DNA of 64,000 nt from Rheinheimera riviphila (GCF_004005945.1 NZ_SACS01000002.1:1-64000); one strand, 5' to 3'; positions 8,271 to 18,833 are shown, numbered from the stretch's first letter. Numbers and translations are program-made. The notes: a model not told the origin generated them from the sequence alone.

Positions 8271-11078
8271 TTAACCCAGCGTCAAGGCGGCATTCACCAG
8301 CGCTTGTTGCTGTTTATTGTGTACCGATAAATAACCTACCGCTGGGGATGACGATGCATCCCGTCCGGCATAACTTAAGCTTGCGCCTTTTGGAATGGCA
8401 GCCCAGAAGTTATGTTGACTGCAGTACCAGGCGCCCTGATTTTGCGGCTCTTCCTGACACCAGACAAAATCGGTCACTTGTGGGTATTGCGCCAGTACTG
8501 TGGTCATTTCGTCTTGCGGGAACGGGTACAGCTGTTCTACACGGACAATCACAACATTGGTCTGGTTACGTTTACGGCGCTCTTCCAGTAAGTCGAAATA
8601 GACTTTACCGCTACAGAACACCACACGTTTTACGTCGGCTGGTTTGATGTCATCAATCTCGCCAATCACGTTCTGGAACTGACCAGATGCGATCTCTTCC
8701 AGCGTTGATGTGGCCAGCGGATGACGTAATAAAGATTTTGGCGACATAACAATGAGCGGACGGCGCATTGGACGCACCATCTGCCGGCGGATCATCGCAT
8801 ACACCTGAGCAGGCGTGGTCGGAACCACCACTTGCATATTGTGATCAGCACAAAGTTGCAGGAACCGTTCTAACCGCGCAGAAGAGTGCTCCGGGCCCTG
8901 ACCTTCGTAACCATGTGGCAATAACAACGTCAGACCACAGAGGCGGCCCCACTTTTGTTCGCCAGAACTTAAGAACTGGTCAATCACCACCTGGGCGCCG
9001 TTGGCGAAATCGCCAAATTGGCCTTCCCAAATCACTAACGCGCGTGGCTCAGCTGTGGCATAACCATATTCAAACGCCAGTACTGCTTCTTCCGATAAAG
9101 CTGAGTCATATACCTGGAACGGGCCTTGCGACTCGCTGATATGCTCAAGCGGCGTATAAGTAGAAGCATCACTTTGACTATGCAATACAGCGTGGCGGTG
9201 GAAGAAAGTACCACGACCTGAGTCCTGACCCACAATACGAATGCGTGAACCGTTACCAACGGTTGCGGCATAAGCCAGAATTTCGGCAAAACCCCAGTCG
9301 ATTTTTTTCTCGCCTTTGAGCATCAAAGCGCGGTCTTCGTAAACCTTACCAACCTGACGCTGCAAGGTATGCTCGGCCGGAATGGCAATGGCTTTTTCAC
9401 CCATAGCCACTAAATCGGCGACACTCATGCTGGCATCGTAAGTTGCAGTCCAGTCGTGACCTAAGAATGGCGTCCAATCGACTGCAACTTCAGTCATCGC
9501 TTTCCACTCATCAACCACGCAGTCGCCTTTATCCAGCGCGTTGCGGTAGTCATCAACCATCGCCTGTACTTCTTCTGCTGAGAACTGACCGGCTTTGATC
9601 AGCTTGTCCGCATACAGCTCACGTGGCGTTGGGTGTTTTTTGATTTTCTGATACATCAGCGGCTGCGTCGCATTCGGCTCGTCCGCTTCGTTGTGACCGT
9701 TACGACGGTAACAAACCAAGTCAATCACCACATCCCGTTTAAAGGTGTTGCGATAATCAACGGCGAGCTGAGCCACAAACACCACGGCTTCCGGATCATC
9801 ACCGTTGACGTGGAAAATTGGCGCCTGCACCATCTTGGCGATATCAGTACAGTATTCAGTTGAACGGGTATCTTCCGGATTGGACGTGGTAAAACCGACC
9901 TGGTTGTTGATGACCAGACGAATAGTACCGCCAACTTTAAAGGCGCGGGTTTGTGAAATGTTAAAGGTTTCAGCCACCACACCCTGGCCAGCAAAGGCCG
10001 AGTCACCGTGAATAGTAATTGGCAGTGCTAAAGAACCATCGGTACAACCACGACGATCCAGACGTGCGCGCACTGAACCGATCACCACCGGGTTAACGAT
10101 TTCTAAGTGCGACGGGTTAAACGCCAGAGCTAAATGCACGTCGCCGCCTTTGGTGGCGAAATCTGATGAGAAACCCATATGGTATTTCACATCACCGGCA
10201 CCAACCACTTCATATTTACCAGCAAACTCGTCAAACAGTTTGCCTGGATTTTTACCCAAAACGTTGACTAAGGTATTCAAACGACCACGGTGCGCCATAC
10301 CAATGACACAGTCTTTGGCACCTTGTTCGCCGGCACGGTGGATCATCGCTTTGAGCATCGGGATCATGGCATCGCCACCTTCCAGACCAAAGCGTTTAGC
10401 ACCAGGGAATTTGTTCGACAAATAGCGCTCAAGACCGTCAGCAGCAACTAAACCTTTGAGGATGCCGGCTTTGGTGGCTTTGTCATAATTTGGGGTCGAA
10501 CGGACTGATTCTAACCGTTGTTGGATCCAGCGTTTTTCATCCGTGGATACGATGTGCATATATTCTGCACCAATCGAACCGCAGTAGGTGGTTTCCAGTG
10601 CTGCAACCAGTTCACCCAGTTTCATCGTCTCGGTACCGGCGACAAAAGATCCGACGTTATATTCATCGTCAAAATCAGCAGGACCTAAGTCATGGAAAGA
10701 TAATTCTAAATCACGGACTCGTTGGCGTTTCCACAGATCCAATGGATCGAGTTTCGCATGTTGGTGCCCCCGGAAACGGAAAGCATTAATGAGTTGCAGT
10801 ACCTTCACCTGCCGACCATCACCACCACCAGAGGGTGCAACAATCACTTCGCGGTGTTTGTTTTTGGCAAGATCGATAAATTGCTGGCGAATATCAGAAT
10901 GCCGGGATTCTAATTCTACACCTTCGATTTTTGGCAATTTGGCGAAGAATTCGCGCCATTCATCACCAACACTGGTAGGTTCAGCTAAGTAGGATTCATA
11001 GAGTTCATCTACATAGGCCATGTTGCCACCGCCAAGATGAGAAGACTCCAACCACGCCTTCATTACACCTTCGTGCAT
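8271..11078 (-). CDS. sucA: 2-oxoglutarate dehydrogenase E1 component
   Basis: A thiamine-diphosphate enzyme that decarboxylates 2-oxoglutarate and passes the succinyl group to SucB. It has 935 residues (933 in E. coli). The N-terminal E2-binding segment with YVDELYESYLAEPTSV is present. The ThDP/Mg site fits GDSAFAGQGVVAET and INNQVGFTTS, and the C-terminal transketolase-like domain is intact (SEQKWGRLCGLTLLLPHGYEGQGPEHSSARLERFLQL region). The ATG at 11078 follows AAGGGAAAG. It is preceded by a strong terminator after sdhB, so its expression needs read-through or a local promoter. Confidence 0.98.
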   Translation of the reverse strand: MHEGVMKAWLESSHLGGGNMAYVDELYESYLAEPTSVGDEWREFFAKLPKIEGVELESRHSDIRQQFIDLAKNKHREVIVAPSGGGDGRQVKVLQLINAFRFRGHQHAKLDPLDLWKRQRVRDLELSFHDLGPADFDDEYNVGSFVAGTETMKLGELVAALETTYCGSIGAEYMHIVSTDEKRWIQQRLESVRSTPNYDKATKAGILKGLVAADGLERYLSNKFPGAKRFGLEGGDAMIPMLKAMIHRAGEQGAKDCVIGMAHRGRLNTLVNVLGKNPGKLFDEFAGKYEVVGAGDVKYHMGFSSDFATKGGDVHLALAFNPSHLEIVNPVVIGSVRARLDRRGCTDGSLALPITIHGDSAFAGQGVVAETFNISQTRAFKVGGTIRLVINNQVGFTTSNPEDTRSTEYCTDIAKMVQAPIFHVNGDDPEAVVFVAQLAVDYRNTFKRDVVIDLVCYRRNGHNEADEPNATQPLMYQKIKKHPTPRELYADKLIKAGQFSAEEVQAMVDDYRNALDKGDCVVDEWKAMTEVAVDWTPFLGHDWTATYDASMSVADLVAMGEKAIAIPAEHTLQRQVGKVYEDRALMLKGEKKIDWGFAEILAYAATVGNGSRIRIVGQDSGRGTFFHRHAVLHSQSDASTYTPLEHISESQGPFQVYDSALSEEAVLAFEYGYATAEPRALVIWEGQFGDFANGAQVVIDQFLSSGEQKWGRLCGLTLLLPHGYEGQGPEHSSARLERFLQLCADHNMQVVVPTTPAQVYAMIRRQMVRPMRRPLIVMSPKSLLRHPLATSTLEEIASGQFQNVIGEIDDIKPADVKRVVFCSGKVYFDLLEERRKRNQTNVVIVRVEQLYPFPQDEMTTVLAQYPQVTDFVWCQEEPQNQGAWYCSQHNFWAAIPKGASLSYAGRDASSSPAVGYLSVHNKQQQALVNAALTLG

Positions 11079-11117
11079 TTACTTTCCCTTATCTCGAAGC
11101 ACCTGGAAAAAAGTAGC

Positions 11118-11156
11118 AAAAAAATAGCCATGGTACAGGTTTTGTGGCTATTTTTT
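11118..11156 (-). terminator. Terminator/attenuator between sdhB and sucA
   Basis: The stem ATAGCCA/TGGCTAT is extended by A-T pairs into flanking A and T tracts. On the minus strand it is followed by seven Ts. It lies 71 bp past the sdhB stop and about 40 bp before the sucA start. The A/T symmetry lets it work on both strands. Confidence 0.8.
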
Positions 11157-11227
11157 CCTGGTTGAAACCCAACAAAATATGCTGGGTTCCGTCATGTGAA
11201 GCTGTTGTCTGTTATGAAAGGGGCGCT

Positions 11228-11947
11228 TTACAGCGCCCGGTTTAATAACATGGATTTGATCTGGCCAATGGCTTTGGTCGGGTTTAAACCCTTCGGACAC
11301 ACATTGACGCAGTTCATGATGCCGTGGCAGCGGAATACGCTGAACGCATCATCTAAATCGTTTAATCGTTGTTCAGTCGCGGTATCACGGCTATCCGCCA
11401 GGAAACGGTAAGCATGTAATAAACCAGCTGGACCAATAAATTTATCCGGGTTCCACCAGAACGACGGGCAAGAGGTTGAGCAACAAGCGCATAAAATACA
11501 CTCGTACAGACCATCCAGCTTAGCGCGTTCTTCCGGCGATTGCAGATATTCACCTGCCGGCGGTAAGTCGTTATTGATTAAGTACGGTTTTACCTTCTCG
11601 TATTGAGTGTAAAACTGTGACATATCAACCACTAAATCACGTACAACCGGTAAACCTGGTAATGGACGAATGACAATTTTGCCGCCCTTGCCTTTACCCA
11701 CGGCTGACAACGGCGTGATACAAGCCAAACCGTTTTTACCATTCATGTTGACGCCGTCTGAACCACAGACGCCTTCACGGCAACTGCGACGGAAGGATAA
11801 GGTTGGGTCTTGTTCTTTCAATTTCAACAGTGCATCAAGCACCATCATGTCCCGACCTTCCGGATTGTCCAGCGTATAGTCTTGCATCCGTGGCGCATTA
11901 TCGACGTCAGGGTTGTAACGATAAACAGAGAATTCAAGCTTCTTCAT
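11228..11947 (-). CDS. sdhB: Succinate dehydrogenase iron-sulfur subunit
   Basis: Carries electrons from SdhA FAD through three Fe-S clusters to the membrane quinone site. Its 239 residues match the family (238). The plant-type ferredoxin domain has [16 protein letters not shown] for the 2Fe-2S cluster (near residues 55-70). The C-terminal domain has [17 protein letters not shown] for the 4Fe-4S cluster and [17 protein letters not shown] for the 3Fe-4S cluster. It follows sdhA with a 12-bp gap, and a strong terminator comes after it. Confidence 0.98.
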   Translation of the reverse strand: MKKLEFSVYRYNPDVDNAPRMQDYTLDNPEGRDMMVLDALLKLKEQDPTLSFRRSCREGVCGSDGVNMNGKNGLACITPLSAVGKGKGGKIVIRPLPGLPVVRDLVVDMSQFYTQYEKVKPYLINNDLPPAGEYLQSPEERAKLDGLYECILCACCSTSCPSFWWNPDKFIGPAGLLHAYRFLADSRDTATEQRLNDLDDAFSVFRCHGIMNCVNVCPKGLNPTKAIGQIKSMLLNRAL

Positions 11948-11959
11948 CGTCTGTCCCTC

Positions 11960-13732
11960 TTAATAAGTACGAGCTTTAGGTTGGAAGGCTTCACGGAACT
12001 TCGGTTCCAGATTCACTTTACGCTTGAACATCGATTCAGTGTCCGGCGTATACACGCTGTGACATAACCAGTTCTCATCGTCGCGATCCGGGAAGTCAAA
12101 CCGGGCGTGCGCGCCGCGGCTTTCAGTACGGAAGTTCGCGGCAACAGCGGTTGAAAATGCCGTTTCCATCAGGTTGTCCAGTTCCAGACATTCAATCCGT
12201 GCGGTATTAAAGTCTGAACTCTTGTCATCCAGACGGGCATATTTCAGCCGCTCACGAATGACTTTTAATTCAGCTAAACCTTCAGCCATGGCTGCGCCTT
12301 CACGGAACACCGAGAAGTTCAGTTGCATACAGGTTTGTAAATCTTTTTTGATTTGCGCCGGATCTTCACCCTGGCCAATTTTGGTATCTTCCCAGCGCTG
12401 GGTACGGGCAAGTGCGGCCTGAATATCAGAATCAGTAGCGCCGCGGCCTTCAGAAGTCGCCGCTAAAGCTTCACCTAAATGCAGACCGGTCGCACGGCCG
12501 AATACCACTAAGTCCAGCAACGAGTTACCACCTAAGCGGTTGGCACCGTGCACTGACACACAAGCGATTTCGCCACAAGCAAATAAACCGGCCACGATGG
12601 TTTCAGACCCATCAGCTTTTGGATGAATCACCTGACCATGCACGTTGGTTGGAATACCACCCATCATGTAATGGCAAGTTGGGATCACCGGAATTGGCTC
12701 TTTCACTGGATCGACGTGCGCGAAAGTTTTTGACAGTTCACAAACGCCAGGTAAGCGGCTTTCTAAAACTTCAGCACCTAAGTGGTCCAGTTTCAGTTTG
12801 ATATGCGGGCCCCATGGACCATCACAACCACGGCCTTCACGGATTTCCGTCATCATTGAACGGGCAACCACGTCACGACCAGCTAAGTCTTTGGCGTTTG
12901 GCGCATAACGTTCCATGAAACGCTCGCCATTTTTATTCAGTAAATAACCACCTTCACCACGGCAACCTTCAGTTACCAGGGTACCGGCACCGGCGATGCC
13001 CGTTGGGTGAAATTGCCACATTTCCATGTCTTGCAGTGGTACACCAGCACGCAATGCCATACCAACACCGTCACCGGTATTGATGTGAGCGTTGGTGGTT
13101 GAGGCGAAAATACGACCGGCGCCGCCAGTCGCCAGCACAGTCGCGCGGGCTTTGAAATAAACGATTTCGCCACTTTCGATGTCAATGGCAGTACAACCGA
13201 CCACAGCACCGTCCTGGTTTTTCACCAGATCAAGGGCATACCACTCAGAGAAAACCTGAGTTTTGTTCTTCACGTTTTGCTGGTACAGCAGGTGCAATAA
13301 GGCATGACCGGTCCGGTCAGCTGCAGCTGCGGTACGGGCGGCTTGTTCGCCACCAAAATTCTTCGACTGACCACCAAACGGACGTTGGTAAACACGGCCA
13401 TTCTCAAAACGTGAGAATGGTAAGCCCATGTTTTCTAACTCAGTAATAGCTTCCGGGCCAGTTTTACACATGTATTCAATCGCGTCCTGGTCACCGATAT
13501 AATCGGAACCTTTGACGGTATCAAACATGTGCCATTCCCAGTTATCCGGATGTGAGTTACCGAGCGCAACGGTAATACCGCCTTGCGCAGAAACAGTGTG
13601 AGAACGGGTTGGGAATACTTTGGATAATAAGGCACAGGTTAAACCTGATTCAGTGATTTGCAGTGCGGCACGCATACCGGCACCACCGGCGCCGATCACA
13701 ACGGCGTCAAACTCGCGAACTGGAATATTCAA
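11960..13732 (-). CDS. sdhA: Succinate dehydrogenase flavoprotein subunit
   Basis: Oxidises succinate to fumarate with covalently bound FAD, as part of complex II on the inner face of the membrane. It has 590 residues. The FAD dinucleotide fold is [17 protein letters not shown], and the flavinylated His sits in [17 protein letters not shown]. The active-site segment [21 protein letters not shown] is intact. The start is a TTG (13732) placed directly after the sdhD TAA, with GGGGTG upstream. No ATG is available, and alignment with [14 protein letters not shown] of E. coli SdhA supports this start. Confidence 0.97.
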   Translation of the reverse strand: MNIPVREFDAVVIGAGGAGMRAALQITESGLTCALLSKVFPTRSHTVSAQGGITVALGNSHPDNWEWHMFDTVKGSDYIGDQDAIEYMCKTGPEAITELENMGLPFSRFENGRVYQRPFGGQSKNFGGEQAARTAAAADRTGHALLHLLYQQNVKNKTQVFSEWYALDLVKNQDGAVVGCTAIDIESGEIVYFKARATVLATGGAGRIFASTTNAHINTGDGVGMALRAGVPLQDMEMWQFHPTGIAGAGTLVTEGCRGEGGYLLNKNGERFMERYAPNAKDLAGRDVVARSMMTEIREGRGCDGPWGPHIKLKLDHLGAEVLESRLPGVCELSKTFAHVDPVKEPIPVIPTCHYMMGGIPTNVHGQVIHPKADGSETIVAGLFACGEIACVSVHGANRLGGNSLLDLVVFGRATGLHLGEALAATSEGRGATDSDIQAALARTQRWEDTKIGQGEDPAQIKKDLQTCMQLNFSVFREGAAMAEGLAELKVIRERLKYARLDDKSSDFNTARIECLELDNLMETAFSTAVAANFRTESRGAHARFDFPDRDDENWLCHSVYTPDTESMFKRKVNLEPKFREAFQPKARTY

Positions 13733-14095
13733 TTAAGCACCCCACAACTGCGGTTGTAATAATACAAACAGGCCTACAGCCACATAGCCAAAAGCAATGG
13801 CATACAACACAAATTGCAGTACCGCGCGGGTCGCTGCAGATTTGACGTAGTCAGTCAGTACTTGCCACAGACCAATTTTGGTGTGAACGGCAATACAAAC
13901 CAGCGCCAATAAAGTGAAAGCTTTGACCAGAATGTTAGAAAACAACGCTTTCCAACCTTCGTAGGTAATTTCAGGAGTACAAAGGAAATAACCGAGGATA
14001 AACAGGGTATACAGCGTTAAAATAATCGCTGTGGTGCGTAATGAAACGTAATCTTGTACGCCATCACGTTTTAAAGATGCTTGATTCAGAACCAT
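13733..14095 (-). CDS. sdhD: Succinate dehydrogenase membrane anchor, cytochrome b556 subunit D
   Basis: A small membrane anchor of complex II that shares heme b and the ubiquinone site with SdhC. It has 120 residues and three predicted transmembrane helices (about 21-40, 55-75, 90-113). The family motif HTKIGLWQVLTDYVK is present; its His region and the Tyr near the quinone site match E. coli SdhD. It overlaps sdhC by 10 bp and abuts sdhA. Confidence 0.95.
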   Translation of the reverse strand: MVLNQASLKRDGVQDYVSLRTTAIILTLYTLFILGYFLCTPEITYEGWKALFSNILVKAFTLLALVCIAVHTKIGLWQVLTDYVKSAATRAVLQFVLYAIAFGYVAVGLFVLLQPQLWGA

Positions 14096-14463
14096 AACCA
14101 GACTCCAGCTAATACGGCCAGAACAATCCAGAGTGCGATGGTGATTTTAGCGCTCAGTTTGCCCGACTCTAACTCTTCCCAATGGCCCATATCCATGATC
14201 AGGTGGCGAATGCCGCCCAACAGATGATACAGCAACATGGTGATGGTGCCCCAGGCGATGAACTTGGCAACAAAAGAAGTCATCACTTCTTTGACCAGTG
14301 CAAAACCTTCAGCAGAAGACAGGGACACTGCCCAGGCCCAGATCACGAAAATCAGCGCGAAAAACATTGCGACGCCGGTCACACGATGCAGGATTGAAGC
14401 AGTTGCCGTTACCGGCATGGATATAGTGGTAAGGTCTAGATTTACAGGTCTTTGCTTTTTCAC
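14086..14463 (-). CDS. sdhC: Succinate dehydrogenase cytochrome b556 subunit C
   Basis: The heme b-binding membrane anchor of complex II and the first gene of the sdhCDAB-suc cluster. It has 125 residues and three transmembrane helices. The quinone-site motif SILHRVTGV is at about residues 23-31, and the heme-ligand His lies in LLYHLLGGIRHLIMDMG. N-terminal RPVNLDL is typical. Its promoter-like sequence lies at 14505-14531 in the divergent gap with gltA. Confidence 0.96.
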   Translation of the reverse strand: MKKQRPVNLDLTTISMPVTATASILHRVTGVAMFFALIFVIWAWAVSLSSAEGFALVKEVMTSFVAKFIAWGTITMLLYHLLGGIRHLIMDMGHWEELESGKLSAKITIALWIVLAVLAGVWLWF

Positions 14464-14504
14464 AGTTTCTTGCCTATCGACGCCCTATTCTGAGCTTTGT
14501 TGTC

Positions 14505-14531
14505 ATTATACGTTGCTGCATAAACAGTCAA
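14505..14531 (-). promoter_or_regulatory. Likely sdhC promoter
   Basis: On the minus strand TTGACT (14526-14531) and a perfect TATAAT (14505-14510) are separated by 15 bp, about 40 bp before the sdhC ATG. The spacing is short, which is common for activator-dependent promoters. Confidence 0.55.
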
Positions 14532-14779
14532 CACCCAATGGATATACAGGCTACAGCGTGGTGTGGTTCAGCCCAATTTTTTTATCTATCGGTCGGTGAA
14601 CTGATTTCGAACCCGCAACAGTATATATTTCACCAGTCTGGAATACAATTTATGTTTAATTTTGTTGAAGAAAATCCATAGCTGACACGGTAACTGATTT
14701 ACTCCGAGTGGCAATACGACTAGAGTCGAATACTTATTATCCAGCTATTATCCGACAATTATCTATCTGAGCATTAAAA

Positions 14780-14810
14780 TTGACTTTTAGGTCCCAGTTG
14801 CGGGTAGAAT
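14780..14810 (+). promoter_or_regulatory. Possible gltA promoter
   Basis: TTGACT (14780-14785) and TAGAAT (14805-14810) are separated by 19 bp, 45 bp before the gltA ATG. The spacing is long, so the assignment is tentative. Confidence 0.45.
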
Positions 14811-14855
14811 AAGAATTTCTACCGGTTAAACCAATAACAACACAGGAGAAATCCA

Positions 14856-16142
14856 ATGGCTGATAAAAAAGCTGTCGTGCATATCGATGGCCTGGCGCCA
14901 ATCGAGTTGCCAATTTATTCGGGCACGGCAGGCACAGATGTCATCGATGTACGCGCCTTGGGTCAACATGGCTACTTCACCTTCGATCCGGGCTTTATGT
15001 CGACAGGCTCTTGTGAATCAAAAATCACTTACATCGACGGCGACAACGGTATTTTATTACACCGTGGCTATCCGATTGAGCAGTTAGCCGTTGAGTCGGA
15101 TTATCTGGAAACCTGTTATCTGTTACTGGAAGGTGAGCTGCCAACCAAAGCGCAATACGACAATTTCACCCACGTCATTACCCGTCACACCATGGTGCAT
15201 GAGAAACTGGCGTCGTTTTTCCAGGGTTTCCGCGTTGATGCCCACCCAATGGCGATGCTTTGTGGTGTGGTTGGCGCGATGTCTTCGTTCTACCATTCTG
15301 ACTTAAACGTCAACGATCCTGAGCAACGCAAACGCTCAGCACATCGCTTAATCGCTAAGCTGCCAACCATTGCGGCGATGGCGTATAAATACACTGTGGG
15401 TCAGCCATTTGTGTATCCGCGCAACGAATTAAGCTACGCCGAAAACTTCATGCATATGATGTTTTCGGTACCAGCCGAGCACTACGATGTGAGTCCGATT
15501 GTGGCCAAAGCCATGGACCGGATTTTCATGTTGCATGCCGATCACGAACAAAATGCTTCGACTTCAACCGTACGTTTAGCCGGTTCTTCTGGCGCCAATC
15601 CATACGCTTGTATCGCAGCCGGTATTGCCTCGTTATGGGGCCCGGCGCACGGCGGTGCTAACGAAGCTTGTTTAGTGATGTTGCAGGAAATCGGCACTGT
15701 TGATCGCATTCCGGAATTTGTCCGTCGTGCCAAAGATAAAAACGATTCTTTCCGCTTAATGGGCTTTGGTCACCGCGTGTATAAAAACTTTGACCCACGG
15801 GCCAAAGTGATGCGCGATACCTGTCATGAAGTGTTAAAAGAGCTGAATATCAAAGATCCACTGCTGGATGTGGCGATGGAGCTTGAGCGTATTGCGCTGG
15901 AAGACCCGTACTTCATCGAGAAAAAACTGTACCCGAACGTCGATTTCTACTCAGGAATTATCCTCAAAGCCATCGGCATTCCAACCAGCATGTTCACAGT
16001 AATTTTCGCGATGAGCCGTACTGTCGGCTGGATCTCGCACTGGGACGAAATGCTGTCGGACAAAGGCCACAAAATCGGCCGTCCACGTCAGCTGTACACG
16101 GGCTACAACACCCGCGACTTTATCAAAGTCGAAAACCGTTAA
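14856..16142 (+). CDS. gltA: Citrate synthase (type II)
   Basis: Condenses oxaloacetate and acetyl-CoA to citrate, the entry step of the TCA cycle. Its 428 residues match the hexameric, NADH-regulated type II enzyme of gammaproteobacteria (427 in E. coli). Catalytic His residues fit [15 protein letters not shown] and [14 protein letters not shown], and the catalytic Asp fits VDFYSGI. The ATG follows a strong AGGAGAAATCC site. It is divergent from sdhC and ends in a clear terminator. Confidence 0.98.
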   Translation: MADKKAVVHIDGLAPIELPIYSGTAGTDVIDVRALGQHGYFTFDPGFMSTGSCESKITYIDGDNGILLHRGYPIEQLAVESDYLETCYLLLEGELPTKAQYDNFTHVITRHTMVHEKLASFFQGFRVDAHPMAMLCGVVGAMSSFYHSDLNVNDPEQRKRSAHRLIAKLPTIAAMAYKYTVGQPFVYPRNELSYAENFMHMMFSVPAEHYDVSPIVAKAMDRIFMLHADHEQNASTSTVRLAGSSGANPYACIAAGIASLWGPAHGGANEACLVMLQEIGTVDRIPEFVRRAKDKNDSFRLMGFGHRVYKNFDPRAKVMRDTCHEVLKELNIKDPLLDVAMELERIALEDPYFIEKKLYPNVDFYSGIILKAIGIPTSMFTVIFAMSRTVGWISHWDEMLSDKGHKIGRPRQLYTGYNTRDFIKVENR

Positions 16143-16156
16143 TTCCGGTTTTATTT

Positions 16157-16183
16157 AAAAAGCGACTTCGGTCGCTTTTTTTA
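16157..16183 (+). terminator. gltA terminator
   Basis: AGCGAC-TTCG-GTCGCT is a stable tetraloop hairpin flanked by A4 and T7, about 15 bases after the gltA stop. Confidence 0.92.
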
Positions 16184-16275
16184 CGTCCATGTTTTACGTC
16201 TATGGATTAGGCGCTTGCTGCGCCTGTTAAAAAAAGGCAAAATCGCGCCTTTATCGCTGCCCGGCAGGACCTTCT

Positions 16276-17487
16276 TTGAACTTTGATCTCGCGGCTTTTC
16301 GCGCCGAATTTGCTTTTTTTAACCAGCAGCCGGATTGGGTTTATCTGGATAACGCCGCGACGATGCACAAACCAGCAGCGGTTATTGCCGCTGAAACTGA
16401 GTTCTATCAGACATTTAACGCCAATGTTCATCGCGGAGCCCATCAACTTAGTCAACAAGCCACCCAATTGTTTGAACAAGCACGTGATACGGTCGCGGTA
16501 TACCTGAACGCCAGCGGCAGAGAAGAAATTATCTGGTGTAGCGGCGCAACTAGCGCCTTGAATCAGCTGGCCTTTGGCTTGATGGGCACGGTGCTGCACC
16601 CTGGCGACAGAATACTGATTAGCGCACTAGAGCATCACGCCAATATCGTGCCCTGGCAGTTCCATTGTCAGCAACATGGTGTGCTGCTGGACGTGATCCC
16701 ACTCGATGCCAATCAGCAACTGGATCAAGCCGAATATCAGCGTTTGCTGGCGCTGAAACCGAAAGTTGTGAGTATGGCGCAGGTATCTAACGTGCTGGGG
16801 CATATCCAGCCGGTGGCTGCCATGGTGCAACAAGCCAAAGCCGTTGGCGCTATCACCATCATTGACGGCGCCCAGGGCATTTTGTTGCAACAGCCTGATG
16901 TACAACAATTAGATTGCGATTTTTATGTGTTCTCCGGCCATAAAATTTATGGGCCGACCGGCATTGGCGTGCTTTTTGGGAAATGTTCAACACTCGAATT
17001 GCTGCGGCCTTTGCTTTATGGCGGCGAAATGATCCAGCAGGTCAGCTTTAGCGGCACCACTTTGAATCAGTTGCCCTACCGGCTGGAAGCTGGCACGCCG
17101 AATATTGCATCTGCCATTGGGCTTGCTGCGGCGCTTCGTTGGTTACAACAATGGGATCAAGGAGCTATCGCAGCACACAAACAGCAACTTTTGCAGCAGC
17201 TGTTTGATGGTTTGCAGCAATTTTCTGGAATCGAGTTGATATCACAGGTTCAAAACAACGCTGGCATTATCGCTTTTAATATCAAAGGCGAGCATCACAG
17301 CGATGTGGCGGCGCTGCTCGATCAACAACAAATTGCCGTGCGCGCGGGCACCCACTGCGCTATGCCGTTATTTACGGCGATCGGCAAAGCTGGCGCCGTC
17401 AGAATATCGTTGGCTGGGTATAATTCGCCGCAGGAGATTGACCGGACTTTAGTCGCAGTAAGCCAGGTGCTGGAGATTTTAAGCTGA
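16276..17487 (+). CDS. csdA: Cysteine desulfurase CsdA
   Basis: A PLP enzyme that takes sulfur from cysteine as a persulfide and hands it to CsdE. It has 403 residues. The N-terminus aligns with E. coli CsdA (YLDNAATMHKPAAV). The PLP Lys lies in FSGHKIYGPTGIG (Lys223), and the persulfide Cys lies in AGTHCAMPL near residue 360. The start is a TTG with CAGGAC upstream; no in-frame ATG fits. The stop TGA overlaps the csdE ATG. The order csdA-csdE-tcdA is that of E. coli, which favours CsdA over SufS. Confidence 0.93.
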   Translation: MNFDLAAFRAEFAFFNQQPDWVYLDNAATMHKPAAVIAAETEFYQTFNANVHRGAHQLSQQATQLFEQARDTVAVYLNASGREEIIWCSGATSALNQLAFGLMGTVLHPGDRILISALEHHANIVPWQFHCQQHGVLLDVIPLDANQQLDQAEYQRLLALKPKVVSMAQVSNVLGHIQPVAAMVQQAKAVGAITIIDGAQGILLQQPDVQQLDCDFYVFSGHKIYGPTGIGVLFGKCSTLELLRPLLYGGEMIQQVSFSGTTLNQLPYRLEAGTPNIASAIGLAAALRWLQQWDQGAIAAHKQQLLQQLFDGLQQFSGIELISQVQNNAGIIAFNIKGEHHSDVAALLDQQQIAVRAGTHCAMPLFTAIGKAGAVRISLAGYNSPQEIDRTLVAVSQVLEILS

Positions 17488-17942
17488 TGAGTGGTTTAAC
17501 TTTATTGATGACTGAGACTGAGCAAGGCCTGCAGCAGATCAAACAGCAGCAGTTACCAACGCTCACCCAAACCACGGATTGGCAAAACAAATACCGGATG
17601 CTAATGCAGCTCGGCAAAGGTGTACCGGCTTTTGCTGCAGAATTGCAGCGGGAAGAATTTTTGATTACCGGTTGCGACAGTAAAGCCTGGTTACTGCACG
17701 AATATCACCAGCCAAGTGGTCGCCATTATTGGGCGTTTGACAGCGAAGCCCGCATTATCAAAGGCTTGGTACTGCTGGCTTTGTGTCAGCTCAATGGCTT
17801 AACCAATGTCGAACTTTCGCAAATCAACTTTTCACAGTTATTTGCACTGTCCGGTGTGCAGCAGAATTTAAGCCCATCAAGGCAAAATGGCTTGCATGCG
17901 GTGCTGAAAAAGCTGAGTCAGCAGGCAGGTTTAGCGCATTAG
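17487..17942 (+). CDS. csdE: CsdE/SufE-family sulfur acceptor
   Basis: Accepts persulfide sulfur from CsdA. It is 151 residues long. The acceptor cysteine lies in LITGCDSKAWLL (Cys63). The SufE fold is indicated by the RMLMQLGKGVPAF and FDSEARIIKGLVLLAL segments. It overlaps csdA by one base, so the two are translated together. The downstream tcdA is convergent, with only 23 bp between stops. Confidence 0.93.
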   Translation: MSGLTLLMTETEQGLQQIKQQQLPTLTQTTDWQNKYRMLMQLGKGVPAFAAELQREEFLITGCDSKAWLLHEYHQPSGRHYWAFDSEARIIKGLVLLALCQLNGLTNVELSQINFSQLFALSGVQQNLSPSRQNGLHAVLKKLSQQAGLAH

Positions 17943-17965
17943 TTCGCAAGAATGGCAGCCGCTAT

Positions 17966-18793
17966 CTAACCGGCAACTGCCACTTGCTGCGCTTTTTCCG
18001 CCAATTTTTTCAGCACCCGCGATACTGCGACAAAAGCAAAACTCGCCGTCACCACAGTCACAGCACCAAAACCACCGCTACAATCCAGTCGCATCGAGCC
18101 GCCCTCTTCCGGCCTTTGCATCTCTGGTTTTGCCTGACACACGCCGCCATCGGCCTTGGGGTAACTCAGCTGTTCAGTTGAGTACACCGCATCAATGCCA
18201 AACCGCCGCTTGACGTTGCGGCTGTAATTGTAATCCCGGCGCAGGTTATTGCGTACTTTGGCAAGCAGCGGATCGTTGATAGTCTGGGTTAAATCAGCCA
18301 GTTGAATTTGCGTAGGATCGGTTTGCCCGCCAGCACCACCGATGGTCACCAGTGGAATTTTATTGCGTTTACAATGCGCAATCAGCGAAGTTTTGGCTTT
18401 GATCGCGTCAATGGCATCAATCACGTAGCTAAATTCCGGTTTCATCAGCTCAAATAAATTATCGGCAGCGACAAAATCGGTCACCTGATGTACTTTGCAG
18501 GCCGGATTAATTTGTAAAATCCGCGCCGCCATCACCGCCACTTTATCCTGACCAATGCTGTCAGTCAGTGCATGAATTTGTCGGTTGACGTTCGAAATAC
18601 AAACATCATCCAAGTCAATCAGCGTGATTTCACCAATTCCGGAACGCGCCAACGCCTCTGCCGCCCAGCTGCCAACACCGCCAATCCCAACGACACAAAC
18701 ATGAGCTTGCTGGAAAAATTCAAGCGCGCGAACGCCGTACAAACGGCCAATTCCGGCAAAACGTAATTGATAATCGGACATCAGTTTTTCCAT
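17966..18793 (-). CDS. tcdA: tRNA threonylcarbamoyladenosine dehydratase
   Basis: Also called CsdL. It uses ATP to cyclise t6A37 in tRNA to ct6A, with help from CsdA/CsdE. It has 275 residues from the ATG at 18793; an ATG at 18781 (MSDYQLRF) is equally plausible and gives 271, nearer the E. coli length of 268. The E1-like adenylation domain is clear: VVGIGGVGSWAAEALARSG (about 32-50), the DLDDVCISNVNRQ nucleotide motif, and VTIGGAGGQTDPTQIQ. Convergent placement beside csdAE fits the pathway. Confidence 0.95.
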   Translation of the reverse strand: MEKLMSDYQLRFAGIGRLYGVRALEFFQQAHVCVVGIGGVGSWAAEALARSGIGEITLIDLDDVCISNVNRQIHALTDSIGQDKVAVMAARILQINPACKVHQVTDFVAADNLFELMKPEFSYVIDAIDAIKAKTSLIAHCKRNKIPLVTIGGAGGQTDPTQIQLADLTQTINDPLLAKVRNNLRRDYNYSRNVKRRFGIDAVYSTEQLSYPKADGGVCQAKPEMQRPEEGGSMRLDCSGGFGAVTVVTASFAFVAVSRVLKKLAEKAQQVAVAG

Positions 18794-18833
18794 TTAATAA
18801 CAACAAGTTGCTGAGAGAGGGGGCGGAGCTAAT

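Larger units (their letters stand above)
14464..14855. other. 392-bp divergent regulatory region between sdhC and gltA
   Basis: No gene was found. The region contains a promoter-like pair for each direction (listed separately) and an AT-rich stretch of about 220 bp between them, with a T7 tract near 14577-14583. By analogy with E. coli, where sdh and gltA are divergent and controlled by ArcA and CRP, regulators probably bind here. I do not see an unambiguous consensus site for either. Confidence 0.6.
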
